From Chitinophagales bacterium (lineage in GTDB: Bacteria; Bacteroidota; Bacteroidia; Chitinophagales; Chitinophagaceae), in assembly GCA_017303455.1 (NCBI GenBank), contig JAFLBM010000004.1, forward strand, positions 1 through 64,000: a DNA stretch of 64,000 nt, read 5' to 3'. The notes beneath the pieces were generated by a model. The model searched no databases, was not told the DNA's origin, and saw nothing but the letters and a program-made list of their open reading frames with translations. Of this stretch, positions 51,833-60,455 are shown one piece after another. Position 1 is the first letter of the stretch, and each line of letters opens with the position of its first letter. The position numbers and the translations under genes were made by a program.

Positions 51833-53563
51833 ATGAGCCTTAATACCCTCAACGCTTCTATCATTACTATTGGTGATGAACTGCTGATCGGGCAGACCAT
51901 TGACACCAACAGTGCTTTTATCGCCCGGGAGTTTAATAAGATCGGCATCTGGGTACGAAGAAGAGTGGCTGTGGGTGATGTGAAAGAAGATATCCGCCAG
52001 GCACTGGATGAAGAAAGAAAACAATCCCAGATCATCGTCATCACCGGCGGCCTTGGCCCCACAGCTGATGATATCACCAAGCCATTGCTCTGTGAATACT
52101 TCGGCGGCAAACTGGTGGTGAATGAAGAAGTGAAAGCCCATGTACAATACTTGTTTGAAAAAGTATTTCGTCGTCCCGGGGCTATGCTGGAAAGAAACCT
52201 GAAGCAGGCCGAAGTACCGGATGTGTGCACAGTCTTGCATAATGCAAGGGGAACAGCGCCGGGGATGTGGTTTCGCCCCCCCACCCCCCGCAGGGGGGAT
52301 TTAGAACCCGGCAATCAGGATAAACCTGAAAGGTACCTTAGGGCTGATCCAATGATATATGGATTACTCAAAGAATTTGTTGCTACTCACCGCAGTAATC
52401 CAACAGAAGCAGAGAAATCCTTATGGGAAATCCTGAAAGGAAAAAAGATGGCCGGTTACAAATTCCGCAGGCAACATATTATTTCCAATTACATAGCTGA
52501 TTTTGTTTGCCTGTCGGAGCAATTGGTCATTGAGGTTGACGGTTTATATCACCAGTTGCCCGAAAATAAAACCAGTGATGAAGAAAGAACACAGGAACTG
52601 AATAAGCTGGGCTTTCAAGTCCTCCGGTTTACCAATGAACAAGTACTACATGATACAGATAATGTAATAAACACGATAGTGCTTCGGCTTTTAGAAAGAA
52701 ACAGCAAAGCAGGGTCTGAAGTTCCCCCTGCGGGGGGATATAGGGGGGCTGTATTTATCTCCCTCCCCGGTGTGCCGCATGAAATGAAGGGCCTGATCAA
52801 AGATGAAGTGATACCAAGACTGCTGAAAGAGTTTGACATGCCGGCCATTGTTCACCGCACAGCTTTTACAGCCGGGTTGGGTGAATCCATGATCGCTGAA
52901 CTACTGAAAGATTTTGAACCCACGCTGCCCGAGCATATCAAACTGGCCTACCTGCCCAATTACGGCATGGTAAAACTTCGGCTCACCGCAAGAGGTGCTA
53001 ACAAAGAAGCCACCGAAAAAGAACTGCTCCCTTATTTTGAGCAATTGCAGGAACTGGTGAGTGAATACCTGGTCACCAATGAAGATGAAGGGCTGGAAAT
53101 TGTGCTGGGAAAAATTCTAAAAGCAAAAGATAAGACCATGGGTACTGCCGAGAGTTGTACCGGTGGTAATATCGCCCAGTTGATCACCAGTATTCCCGGC
53201 TCCTCGGCGTATTTCAAAGGGTCGATAGTGAGTTATGCCAATGAAGTGAAAGAAAACCTGCTCGGCGTAAAACCGGAGACATTAAAAACGGTGGGTGCAG
53301 TAAGTGAAGAAACAGTAAAAGAAATGATCCGGGGTGCTCTCAAGAACCTAAAAGTGGATTATGCACTGGCCACTTCCGGTATTATGGGTCCAGATGGCGG
53401 CACCGCAGAGAAACCGGTTGGCACCGTATGGATAGCCGTGGGCAATGCGGATAAAACCGAGACCCTGCAACTGAACCTGCGGTTCGACCGCCGCCGCAAT
53501 ATCGATATGACCTCGGCCAATGCCCTGAATTTGCTGCGGAAATTCATTTTGACTAACGGTTGA
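51833..53563 (+). CDS. cinA: CinA / nicotinamide-nucleotide amidohydrolase with an in-frame DUF559 endonuclease insertion
   Basis: 576 aa against about 415-420 for the family. Residues 1-148 form the first part of the COG1058 (MoCF-like) domain (ASIITIGDELLIGQTIDTNS, GGLGPTADDITK, NARGTAPGMWF). Residues 149-306 are foreign: a DUF559 endonuclease domain. CinA sequence resumes at VFISLPGVPHEMKGL, the segment that normally follows GMWF after only a few residues, and continues through the C-terminal amidohydrolase domain (TMGTAESCTGGNIAQLI, SGIMGPDGGTAEKPVGTVW). All CinA parts remain in one frame. CinA deamidates NMN in pyridine nucleotide recycling. Whether the split domain still folds is unknown; both catalytic regions are intact. 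Confidence 0.9.
   Translation: MSLNTLNASIITIGDELLIGQTIDTNSAFIAREFNKIGIWVRRRVAVGDVKEDIRQALDEERKQSQIIVITGGLGPTADDITKPLLCEYFGGKLVVNEEVKAHVQYLFEKVFRRPGAMLERNLKQAEVPDVCTVLHNARGTAPGMWFRPPTPRRGDLEPGNQDKPERYLRADPMIYGLLKEFVATHRSNPTEAEKSLWEILKGKKMAGYKFRRQHIISNYIADFVCLSEQLVIEVDGLYHQLPENKTSDEERTQELNKLGFQVLRFTNEQVLHDTDNVINTIVLRLLERNSKAGSEVPPAGGYRGAVFISLPGVPHEMKGLIKDEVIPRLLKEFDMPAIVHRTAFTAGLGESMIAELLKDFEPTLPEHIKLAYLPNYGMVKLRLTARGANKEATEKELLPYFEQLQELVSEYLVTNEDEGLEIVLGKILKAKDKTMGTAESCTGGNIAQLITSIPGSSAYFKGSIVSYANEVKENLLGVKPETLKTVGAVSEETVKEMIRGALKNLKVDYALATSGIMGPDGGTAEKPVGTVWIAVGNADKTETLQLNLRFDRRRNIDMTSANALNLLRKFILTNG
52275..52750 (+). mobile_element. DUF559 nuclease cassette with GC-rich hairpin terminal inverted repeats, inside cinA
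   Basis: The left end (52275-52300, GCCCCCCC, then ACCCCCCGCAGGGGGGAT) and the reverse complement of the right end (52722-52749, GCCCCCC, TATAT, CCCCCCGCAGGGGG) are a clear inverted pair. The body encodes NPTEAEKSLWEILKGKKMAG, FRRQHIISNYIADFVCLSEQ and LVIEVDGLYH (CinA residues 189-240), the DUF559 pattern with likely active-site residues Asp223, Glu234 and Asp236. An internal ATG at 52352 could start the nuclease part, but there is no stop inside the cassette. The coding frame is open through both inverted repeats. No transposase is present. Confidence 0.75.
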
Positions 53564-53637
53564 TCGGTTTGATTATTCCCAAATCATTACCTTTGGCCGG
53601 ATTTAAATTGCTTGTCTGACCAGCCCATTTGTGGTAT

Positions 53638-53689
53638 GTAGCTGAAGTGTGAGACCTGCCTGACGGCAGGCAGGCGCAAGGGACGATGA
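53638..53689. repeat. GGGACGATGA-type repeat, copy 2, interrupted by a 20-bp palindrome
   Basis: GCTGAAGTGTGAGA (53641-53654) and CGCAAGGGACGATGA (53675-53689) flank CCTGCCTGACGGCAGGCAGG (53655-53674). Copy 1 at 201-283 has a different insert between the same two parts. The repeat lies just before the E2 gene, overlapping the upstream in-frame ATG at 53686. Confidence 0.6.
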
Positions 53690-53724
53690 GCTTTATTCTG
53701 TCGCTGACAAACAAAAAAATAATT

Positions 53725-55071
53725 ATGGCTGTTGTTGATCTGATAATGCCAAAGCTGGGCGAAAGTATCATGGAAGCTACCATTTTAAAATGGCATAAGC
53801 AGGCCGGTGATACGGTGAAAATGGATGAAACCGTGCTGGAAATTGCTACCGACAAAGTGGATAGTGAAGTGCCGAGCACTGCTGCCGGTGTGCTCGAAGA
53901 AATCTTATACAATGTCAATGACGTGGTGCCTATCGGCACCGTGATCGCCAGGATAAGAACCGGTGCTGCTGAAACCGTGAGCAATAACCCGGTTGTCTCC
54001 ACTCCTCCAAGGACAGAGGTGCAGCAACCGGCGCAACAGGCCGTGGTGGTGGAAACCATCCAGCATACCGTGGCTGCTGTCCAGCACCAATCCTCCAATG
54101 GTTCTGCCAATCGTTTTTATTCTCCTTTAGTATTGAATATTGCAGCAAGTGAAGGTATCAGCATGACGGAGCTGGAAAAAATTGCCGGTACCGGTAATGA
54201 AGGAAGAGTGACCAAGAAAGATATTTTGCAGTATGTGAGTGAGCGGAAGTCAGGCAAGGCTGCGGGTTATGAGCCACGAGTTACGAGTACGCAAGAAACC
54301 CCAATGGTTAAAGAACCGGCCCCTCCCGCAGCTCAAAGCTCACAGCTCACTACTTATTCAGGCAACGTGGAGATCATTGAAATGGACCGGATGCGCAAAC
54401 TGATCGCTGATCATATGGTGCGCAGCAAGCACACCAGCCCGCATGTGACCAGTTTTACCGAAGCCGATGTGACCAACCTGGTGCAATGGAGAGATAAAGT
54501 GAAAAAGGATTTTGAAAAAAGAGAAGGTACCAGGATCACTTTCACCCCGCTGTTTGTGGAAGCGATTGTTCGTTGTATTAAGAAATTCCCGCTGATCAAT
54601 TGTTCGCTTGATGGTAATAATATTATCATCAAGAAAGATATCAATATCGGAATGGCTACGGCACTGCCATCCGGCAACCTGATCGTTCCGGTGATCAAAA
54701 ATGCTGACCAGTTAAACCTCGTTGGTTTAGCCAAACAGGTGAATAACCTGGCTGACAGTGCGAGGAATGGTAAACTGAAAGCCGATGATACAACAGGCGG
54801 AACATTCACACTGACCAATGTAGGTACGTTTGGAAGTTTGATGGGGACACCGATCATCAACCAGCCGCAGGTGGCCATTATGGCGGTGGGTGCTATCAAG
54901 AAAAGACCGGTGGTAATTGAAACGGAAGCCGGGGATAGTATTGCTATCCGGCATATGATGTACCTGAGTATGAGCTATGATCACCGCATCGTGGATGGAA
55001 GCCTGGGAGCTACGTTCTTAACAGCGGTGGCAAAAGAATTAGAAAATTTCAAACCGGACAGGGAATACTGA
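53725..55071 (+). CDS. 2-oxoacid dehydrogenase dihydrolipoyl acyltransferase (E2)
   Basis: 448 aa from ATG 53725; the in-frame ATG at 53686 lies in a repeat. The lipoyl domain has the lipoylated Lys44 in EIATDKVDSEVPS. A Pro/Gln-rich linker leads to a peripheral-subunit-binding domain (FYSPLVLNIAASEGISMTEL, EGRVTKKDILQYV). The catalytic core ends with SYDHRIVDGSLGATFL (His420, Asp424). The core start MRKLIADHMVRSKHTSPHVT favours the branched-chain or 2-oxoglutarate type over pyruvate E2, but this is not proven. No E1 gene is adjacent; lpdA is 18 kb away. Confidence 0.92.
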   Translation: MAVVDLIMPKLGESIMEATILKWHKQAGDTVKMDETVLEIATDKVDSEVPSTAAGVLEEILYNVNDVVPIGTVIARIRTGAAETVSNNPVVSTPPRTEVQQPAQQAVVVETIQHTVAAVQHQSSNGSANRFYSPLVLNIAASEGISMTELEKIAGTGNEGRVTKKDILQYVSERKSGKAAGYEPRVTSTQETPMVKEPAPPAAQSSQLTTYSGNVEIIEMDRMRKLIADHMVRSKHTSPHVTSFTEADVTNLVQWRDKVKKDFEKREGTRITFTPLFVEAIVRCIKKFPLINCSLDGNNIIIKKDINIGMATALPSGNLIVPVIKNADQLNLVGLAKQVNNLADSARNGKLKADDTTGGTFTLTNVGTFGSLMGTPIINQPQVAIMAVGAIKKRPVVIETEAGDSIAIRHMMYLSMSYDHRIVDGSLGATFLTAVAKELENFKPDREY

Positions 55072-55101
55072 GCGGTGACTGAATTGATAAAATGATTTAT
55101 A

Positions 55102-55133
55102 AAAAAAGAGTCTTCAGCGGAAGACTCTTTTTT
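55102..55133. terminator. Bidirectional terminator between the E2 gene and the phosphatase gene
   Basis: AAAAAAGAGTCTTC (55102-55115) and GAAGACTCTTTTTT (55120-55133) form a perfect stem with loop AGCG, A-run on one side and T-run on the other, so it can act on both convergent transcripts. Confidence 0.92.
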
Positions 55134-55155
55134 CTATTCAGTTATGTTTAGCACA

Positions 55156-55674
55156 TTATTCTGTTGGTGCCCCATATTTTTTATTGGCAAAGACAAACTT
55201 CTTTCCTTTTCTTTTTACCACGAAGAGGTTGTCGTACTGTGTTTCTTTTAAGTCACCAGGTACTACTGTTTTGCCGCAAAGTTTATTAGCAATATCATCA
55301 ATGGTATTGGAGTGGCCCACCACCAGCACATTCCCTTTTTTAATGGCTTTTAATTTTTCTATGAAGAGATCCATGGAATCTTTTTTACTGCTGTAAATCG
55401 CAATCGCAGTTGAGCCTCTTGTTTCATTGAGTGGCTGGGCGGTAGAGAGTGTCCTTTTGAAATTGGTGGAGAAGATATACTCTATTTTTTCGCCCCGCAG
55501 TGTTTGCCGGAGCTCGATAGCCCTCTGTTCTCCGGCCGGGGACAAGGGGGGATCGCTGGCCATCATAGCACTGGCACCTGCTTCCACCGGGGCTTTCTCG
55601 GCATGACGGACGATATAATAGGTGTTTCCACAGGAATAACAGGCAAGGCAAAGAACCAATGCAATTAATCTCAT
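55156..55674 (-). CDS. Histidine-phosphatase-family lipoprotein
   Basis: 172 aa with a lipobox leader (ACYSC, Cys about 15). The phosphohistidine motif is YIVRHAEKAP, with the second His in VVGHSNTIDDIANKL. It belongs to the SixA/phosphoglycerate-mutase-like superfamily. As a lipoprotein it would face the periplasm, so a role on phosphorylated sugars or a phosphate ester outside the cytoplasm is possible. The substrate is unknown. Confidence 0.87.
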   Translation of the reverse strand: MRLIALVLCLACYSCGNTYYIVRHAEKAPVEAGASAMMASDPPLSPAGEQRAIELRQTLRGEKIEYIFSTNFKRTLSTAQPLNETRGSTAIAIYSSKKDSMDLFIEKLKAIKKGNVLVVGHSNTIDDIANKLCGKTVVPGDLKETQYDNLFVVKRKGKKFVFANKKYGAPTE

Positions 55675-55765
55675 CGTAAATGTTTTAACAACTTAAAGTT
55701 AAACTCCTCTTCTTGTTTTACCGTCTTTTTTTTAAATTAGGAGTACCAATCTAAACCCCAACGAC

Positions 55766-56485
55766 ATGAAATCATTATCCGAAACCTGGTTTGCCGAAGG
55801 CCGTATTGATTTTGAGCTGAAGAAGTATACCCTCCTCGCCTACCTGCAGGAAGTAAATAAGTATTTTAACGAGAACAAACTGTACCCGCAACTGGCCGAT
55901 ATTGTTTTCCATTATAACAATATTGTTGCCTTCCGGGAAAATAAAAAATACCTGCAGGACCATTTCCCCAAAAAACTGACCGGTATCCAGTTAGAAAAAT
56001 TACAAGTCTTGTATGAGCAGATGATCGAAGATGATGAACTGATGGCCGAACTGGAAGACATTATTCATTATTCCGCCGGGAAAATAAAAAGCACCATTCA
56101 CAACGGCACCGAGATCTATGAGTTTGTGGAAGAAAAGATCAGTATCAACCCTGTTGGCATCATCCCGCTGGATACGCAGGAAGGTTATTTCTTTTTAAGC
56201 AGCGGGAGTATCAGCAGTACCAAAGTATATTATTACCGGCTTTCGATTTTTGAAAAACATGATGAAAAATACCGCAGCATCAAAACCTCCTTTATTGATC
56301 ATTGGGTGCGGAGCATCAGCAGCACCTATGAACATATCAAATCAGAACTGATCCGGCACCGGAAAGACCTTCCCAACCCGGCCGTTTATTCGATCGAAAC
56401 GGAACTGAGTTTCCCGGTAGATGAGACCTTGTTACCTGTAGCGAAAAGAAGTTTGGTAAAGTTTATTACAATACAAGCAGCATAA
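55766..56485 (+). CDS. Conserved hypothetical cytoplasmic protein
   Basis: 239 aa, no signal peptide or membrane helix. The N-terminal 100 residues are helical and charged (FELKKYTLLAYLQEVNKYFN, EKLQVLYEQMIEDDELMAEL); the second half has mixed strands (GIIPLDTQEGYFFLSSG, KVYYYRLSIFEK, ELSFPVDETLLPVAKRSL). I do not recognise a family. The regular composition and good frame argue for a real gene. It is alone, between a lipoprotein gene on the other strand and the S9 peptidase gene. Confidence 0.7.
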   Translation: MKSLSETWFAEGRIDFELKKYTLLAYLQEVNKYFNENKLYPQLADIVFHYNNIVAFRENKKYLQDHFPKKLTGIQLEKLQVLYEQMIEDDELMAELEDIIHYSAGKIKSTIHNGTEIYEFVEEKISINPVGIIPLDTQEGYFFLSSGSISSTKVYYYRLSIFEKHDEKYRSIKTSFIDHWVRSISSTYEHIKSELIRHRKDLPNPAVYSIETELSFPVDETLLPVAKRSLVKFITIQAA

Positions 56486-56489
56486 ATAG

Positions 56490-56543
56490 TTAATTAGTTT
56501 ACTGGTTAACCGGTTGAAAGGTTTTCCCCGGTAAACTAATTAA
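56490..56543. repeat. TTAATTAGTTTA inverted repeat
   Basis: TTAATTAGTTTACTGG (56490-56505) and CCGGTAAACTAATTAA (56528-56543) pair with one mismatch around a 22-base loop. Similar TAA-rich units (CATTAA, CTAATCCA, CTAATTCC) follow to about 56575, into the S9 gene end. It could serve as a terminator for either convergent gene, although no strong T-run is attached. Confidence 0.6.
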
Positions 56544-56551
56544 CCCATTAA

Positions 56552-59551
56552 CTAATCCACTAATTCCAGCCCCCAGTCCTTCCCTTTCTTCACAGCCGGT
56601 ACCCCTTCGGTAATCCATTTTGGTGCTTTATCGCCTTTCAGTAACCAGTCGAAGTATTGCTGCTCCCGGATGGAAATGTCTTTCTTATTATTTCGCTGCA
56701 CCAGGTTATGTGCTTCGCCGTTGTAATTGAGCATCCATACTTTTTTGCCCAGCCTTCGCATGGCCGTAAACAATTCTATACCCTGGTACCAGGGAACAGC
56801 CCCGTCGGCATCATTGGCCATGATCACCAAAGGTGTTTTCACTTTAGGTAAATGGAATAAAGGCGAATTCTCAATATAGAGATTTGGCTTTTCCCATAAA
56901 GTAGCCCCGATGCGGCTCTGTGTTTTCTCATACTGGAACTGGCGGTTCACACCACTTTCCCAGCGGATGCCACCATAAGCACTGGTCATATTAGCGACTG
57001 GTGCACCGGCCCAGGCTGCTTTGAACATATCGGTCATCGTTACTAACTGCGCCACTTGTATACCACCCCAGCTTTGTCCCTGGATACCCATGTTCGCTGC
57101 ATCCACCCATTTATGTTTACTGAGATCTTTGGCAGCACTCACCACATAATCATAACAGCTTTTAGCAGGGTGGCCGATCGTATACCGGATATCCGGGGAG
57201 AATACCAAATAACCACGGCTGACAAAGAAGGAAATATTCAGGCGGCTGCCGGTGGGTGTGGGGTCAATATAATCATGCAGGGTGTTGGTATGTGTTTCAT
57301 AGAAATAAAAAATGACGGGGTATTTTTTCTTCGGATCAAAATCTTCAGGTTTATATAAAATACCTTCTGCCGGTTTCCCATTAAAGGCCTTCCATTTGTA
57401 GAGTTCTGAAGTGCCCCAGTTATAGTCTTTTTGCTGGAGATTGATGGAGGAGAACCGTATTTCCTTATCTATAATCTTTGCGCTTGAATGTGATCCCCGA
57501 ACTTCAACATTTGTATTATTCAAATAAAGATCCGGTGATTCTTTATAATTTTCTTTGGTATAAATCACTCTGCTGTCATCTTTTGCTTTCGCAAATGAGC
57601 CAAACGTAAAATTACCCCCGGCTAATACAGTGGGCAGTTTGACATCAGCATTCAGTTTCATTAAAGAGAGATAGGTACTTTTGTCTTTCTCATTTTGACT
57701 TCTAAACATGAGTTCCTGGTTGTATTTAATAAACCTCTCCTCATTATCCATGCGAATATACCTGTAAATGCTTTTCGATATTCTTGGATATGATGTGATC
57801 TCAATTACATTTGCTGTATTTTCAGGATTTACTCTCCACGCAATATATCTATCATATATATATACTGCAGAATCTCCCTCATGCCATCCCATTATTCCAT
57901 ACGGCGGCGGATCAGAAGGAGAATCATGTTCTTCATTCCACAGCGGGTATTTTATCTTTTTAGTAATATTCCTGGTGGAGTCACCATCCCAGGCAAAATA
58001 GTTACGGGCCTTGCTGTCGTACCACATGATGTATTTACCCGTGGGAGAAATGAATTGCGGACTTATAATTCCCAGCATATCCTTCTTCACTAATTTCTTT
58101 TCACCGGTCAGCACATCAATGGCATAAATATCTTTTTTAGTATTGCCGGCCCACTGGCTTTCGATACGTTTGCCAAAATCGGTAACGCCGACAAAACGGT
58201 CACCATCACCTTCATTGGTTGGATAAACGGTGGGAATCTCTTTTGATCCCAGTTGTTTTAATGTGTTTTTGTCCAAATGATACACAGCGAGATAATTCGT
58301 TTGCAGGTCCCTTTGCAGGCGGTTGAGCTGAACCGTTTGCAGGTAATCATCATTATAGTGCCAGATATCGAGTTTCACCAGGTCAATATCAATGAGTGTG
58401 GTATCCTTTGGCGGCTGAATGGGTGCAGTACCAAAAAACAAACGATTACCGGTTTTGCTGAAACTGATATTCCCGAATTCACTGATGGTCATCCCGAGCT
58501 GCATACCGACGGAATTTTTATCAGCCAGCAAACTGGCACTGTCCATTCCTGTTTTATAATACCAGAGCCGGTAGAATTTCTGCAGCTCTTTGGGTTTGGC
58601 ATCCCTTTCTGCCACATAAGCCACCTGTGCACCGTCCTCGGAGAATGTGAAATTCTTAAAATCATTTCCCCCTTTACTCAAGACAATTGCTTTTGCTTCT
58701 TTCAAATCGTATAGTGTAACGGCATTTTTACTTAATGAGTCTTTCGGGTTTTTCGCCTGTTCGATCAATAATTTACCGCCCGTTTTGCTGAAATAATATT
58801 CCAGCACATTCATAAAGGTTTTCTCCTGCCCGGTAATTAAGTTGCGCAGCACCAGGTCAGTGCCTGCATCAACAGGACCGGCAGCGGGTTCATCTCCGTC
58901 AGCATCATACGAGTCGGTAGTCTGTAGTCCAAAGTCGGTAGCCAAGGCATCTTCTTCATCCTTATTTTTCTTTTTCTTCTTCGGCAGAGTTTCAATCACC
59001 TGTTGCAGCGAATCAATCACCCGGTTCAGGCTGTCAGCTATTCTTTTATCGTTTGACTCCGGCTTTTTAGCGGGAGTTTCTTTTTTCTCCATTCCTTTTT
59101 CCAGGTGATACGCCACCCAGCCGGCTTCTTTCTCCGGCGTTTTATAGGTTTTTACTTTGGCTACTTTCCATACACTGTCTTTTCCCAGTTCCACAACGGC
59201 AAAAGAATCTTTCGGCATATCATCCGGTCTTTTCTTTTTGATACGGGCATCCCTTGTGTCTTTGAAAAAAGGTTTTATTTTAAACACCGCATAGCGGCTG
59301 TCTTCCGTGATCACGGCATTATAACCCCTCGGCACTGATTTTTTATACGTTGCATCAGCCGATTGTATCACTAATTCGTTATCTCCTTCCTGCGGGGTAA
59401 TGGTATAGACCACCCATTTACCATCATTACTGATCATCCGTTCACCGATGCTTTGCCAGCCATCATAAACGGAATGATCCAGTGGTTTTTTTTGGGCAAC
59501 CAACAAGTTGGATACAACTACAAAAAGGGACAGGAGAGCAATTCTCTTCAT
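56552..59551 (-). CDS. S9 family (prolyl oligopeptidase-type) serine peptidase
   Basis: 999 aa, signal peptide cut before Gln (NLLVA-QKKPL). A long N-terminal beta-propeller with low-complexity charged inserts (KKKKKNKDEEDALA region near 200) precedes the hydrolase domain. The catalytic triad is predicted as Ser827 in QGQSWGGIQ, Asp916 in NDADGAVPW, and His948 in GEAHNLVQR. DPP-type peptidases cut short peptides after Pro or Ala. Export suggests a role in peptide use or envelope protein turnover. A near -7 box TATCTTTA (minus strand) lies at 59572-59579. Confidence 0.9.
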   Translation of the reverse strand: MKRIALLSLFVVVSNLLVAQKKPLDHSVYDGWQSIGERMISNDGKWVVYTITPQEGDNELVIQSADATYKKSVPRGYNAVITEDSRYAVFKIKPFFKDTRDARIKKKRPDDMPKDSFAVVELGKDSVWKVAKVKTYKTPEKEAGWVAYHLEKGMEKKETPAKKPESNDKRIADSLNRVIDSLQQVIETLPKKKKKNKDEEDALATDFGLQTTDSYDADGDEPAAGPVDAGTDLVLRNLITGQEKTFMNVLEYYFSKTGGKLLIEQAKNPKDSLSKNAVTLYDLKEAKAIVLSKGGNDFKNFTFSEDGAQVAYVAERDAKPKELQKFYRLWYYKTGMDSASLLADKNSVGMQLGMTISEFGNISFSKTGNRLFFGTAPIQPPKDTTLIDIDLVKLDIWHYNDDYLQTVQLNRLQRDLQTNYLAVYHLDKNTLKQLGSKEIPTVYPTNEGDGDRFVGVTDFGKRIESQWAGNTKKDIYAIDVLTGEKKLVKKDMLGIISPQFISPTGKYIMWYDSKARNYFAWDGDSTRNITKKIKYPLWNEEHDSPSDPPPYGIMGWHEGDSAVYIYDRYIAWRVNPENTANVIEITSYPRISKSIYRYIRMDNEERFIKYNQELMFRSQNEKDKSTYLSLMKLNADVKLPTVLAGGNFTFGSFAKAKDDSRVIYTKENYKESPDLYLNNTNVEVRGSHSSAKIIDKEIRFSSINLQQKDYNWGTSELYKWKAFNGKPAEGILYKPEDFDPKKKYPVIFYFYETHTNTLHDYIDPTPTGSRLNISFFVSRGYLVFSPDIRYTIGHPAKSCYDYVVSAAKDLSKHKWVDAANMGIQGQSWGGIQVAQLVTMTDMFKAAWAGAPVANMTSAYGGIRWESGVNRQFQYEKTQSRIGATLWEKPNLYIENSPLFHLPKVKTPLVIMANDADGAVPWYQGIELFTAMRRLGKKVWMLNYNGEAHNLVQRNNKKDISIREQQYFDWLLKGDKAPKWITEGVPAVKKGKDWGLELVD

Positions 59552-59600
59552 AACAATTATTTTGGATACGCTAAAGATAACGGGGAAAAGGGAAAAATGA

Positions 59601-60455
59601 TCAGGGTTTTACAGCAGTAAAAAGTCCGTATTGCCAGAGTCCTTTTTTCATTCCCTGGTACTGGAATTTGCAAGCCAGTATATTCGCTTTCTGCATGGCG
59701 GTGGTGCGATACGAGAAAGTCAATCGTTTCCATAACAGGTAGAGCGATGCCAGGAAATAAAACCGGTACAGGCGGCGGGAAGAATGTGCTGCCTGTTTTG
59801 ATATATTACGATAAATGCTATTCTGAAACCCCGCTTGTTCCAGGAAGGATTGAAAGCGTTCGGGTGATTCCAGGTAATTCACCTGCCATCCATTCGTCCA
59901 TTGGCGGATGATGGGGTGTTCATTATTCTCAAACTTTGTTACAAATCCATCGGCCACTACTATCCTGCCTCCGGGTTTCAATAAACGATATGCTTCCTGA
60001 ATGAATTGTTCTTTACTATCAGCATAGCAAATACTTTCACAACCCCATACCACATCAAAACTGGCATCGGGAAAATCAGTGGCACAGTAATTCATAACTT
60101 TGAAATGAACTGTGGCCTCCACTCCATTTTTTTTTGCATTAGCAATTGCCTGTTGCACCTGCCGTTCGCTGAGGGTAATACCAGTCACTTTTGCTCCTGT
60201 ATGTTTTGCAATGAAAATACTGCTGCCTCCCACCCCGCAGCCGGCATCCAGCACCTGGTCACCCGGTTTAATACCGGCTGCTTCAATCATGATCTCATTC
60301 ATCCGTAACAAAGACTGGGGAAATGATTTCACCTTTTCATCCCAGTAACCATAATGAATGGCGAGACTGTTGTCCAGGTCCCAGGAATCCTTATAGGCAT
60401 GTTCAGTGGACTTGTAATAATCAACGATGCGTTGATGATACTCACCCGGCTGCAT
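59601..60455 (-). CDS. UbiE/tocopherol-methyltransferase-like SAM methyltransferase
   Basis: 284 aa. The N-terminal YYKSTEHAYKDSWDLDNSLAIHYGYWDE pattern (read in parts) and GDQVLDAGCGVGGSSIFIAKHTGAKVTG, then VWGCESICYADSKEQFIQEA, are typical of small-molecule methyltransferases of the gamma-tocopherol / cyclopropane-like group. The C-terminal half is hydrophobic and aromatic, consistent with a lipid or quinone-like acceptor. The substrate is unknown. It overlaps the EamA gene stop by 14 bases, so the two are co-transcribed. Confidence 0.85.
   Translation of the reverse strand: MQPGEYHQRIVDYYKSTEHAYKDSWDLDNSLAIHYGYWDEKVKSFPQSLLRMNEIMIEAAGIKPGDQVLDAGCGVGGSSIFIAKHTGAKVTGITLSERQVQQAIANAKKNGVEATVHFKVMNYCATDFPDASFDVVWGCESICYADSKEQFIQEAYRLLKPGGRIVVADGFVTKFENNEHPIIRQWTNGWQVNYLESPERFQSFLEQAGFQNSIYRNISKQAAHSSRRLYRFYFLASLYLLWKRLTFSYRTTAMQKANILACKFQYQGMKKGLWQYGLFTAVKP

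Noticed and set aside
52275..52750. Intein or group I intron inside cinA
   Set aside because: No intein splice-junction residues (Cys/Ser start, His-Asn end) are found, the insert has its own hairpin repeats, and the reading frame continues; an intron would normally break the frame or show RNA core elements.
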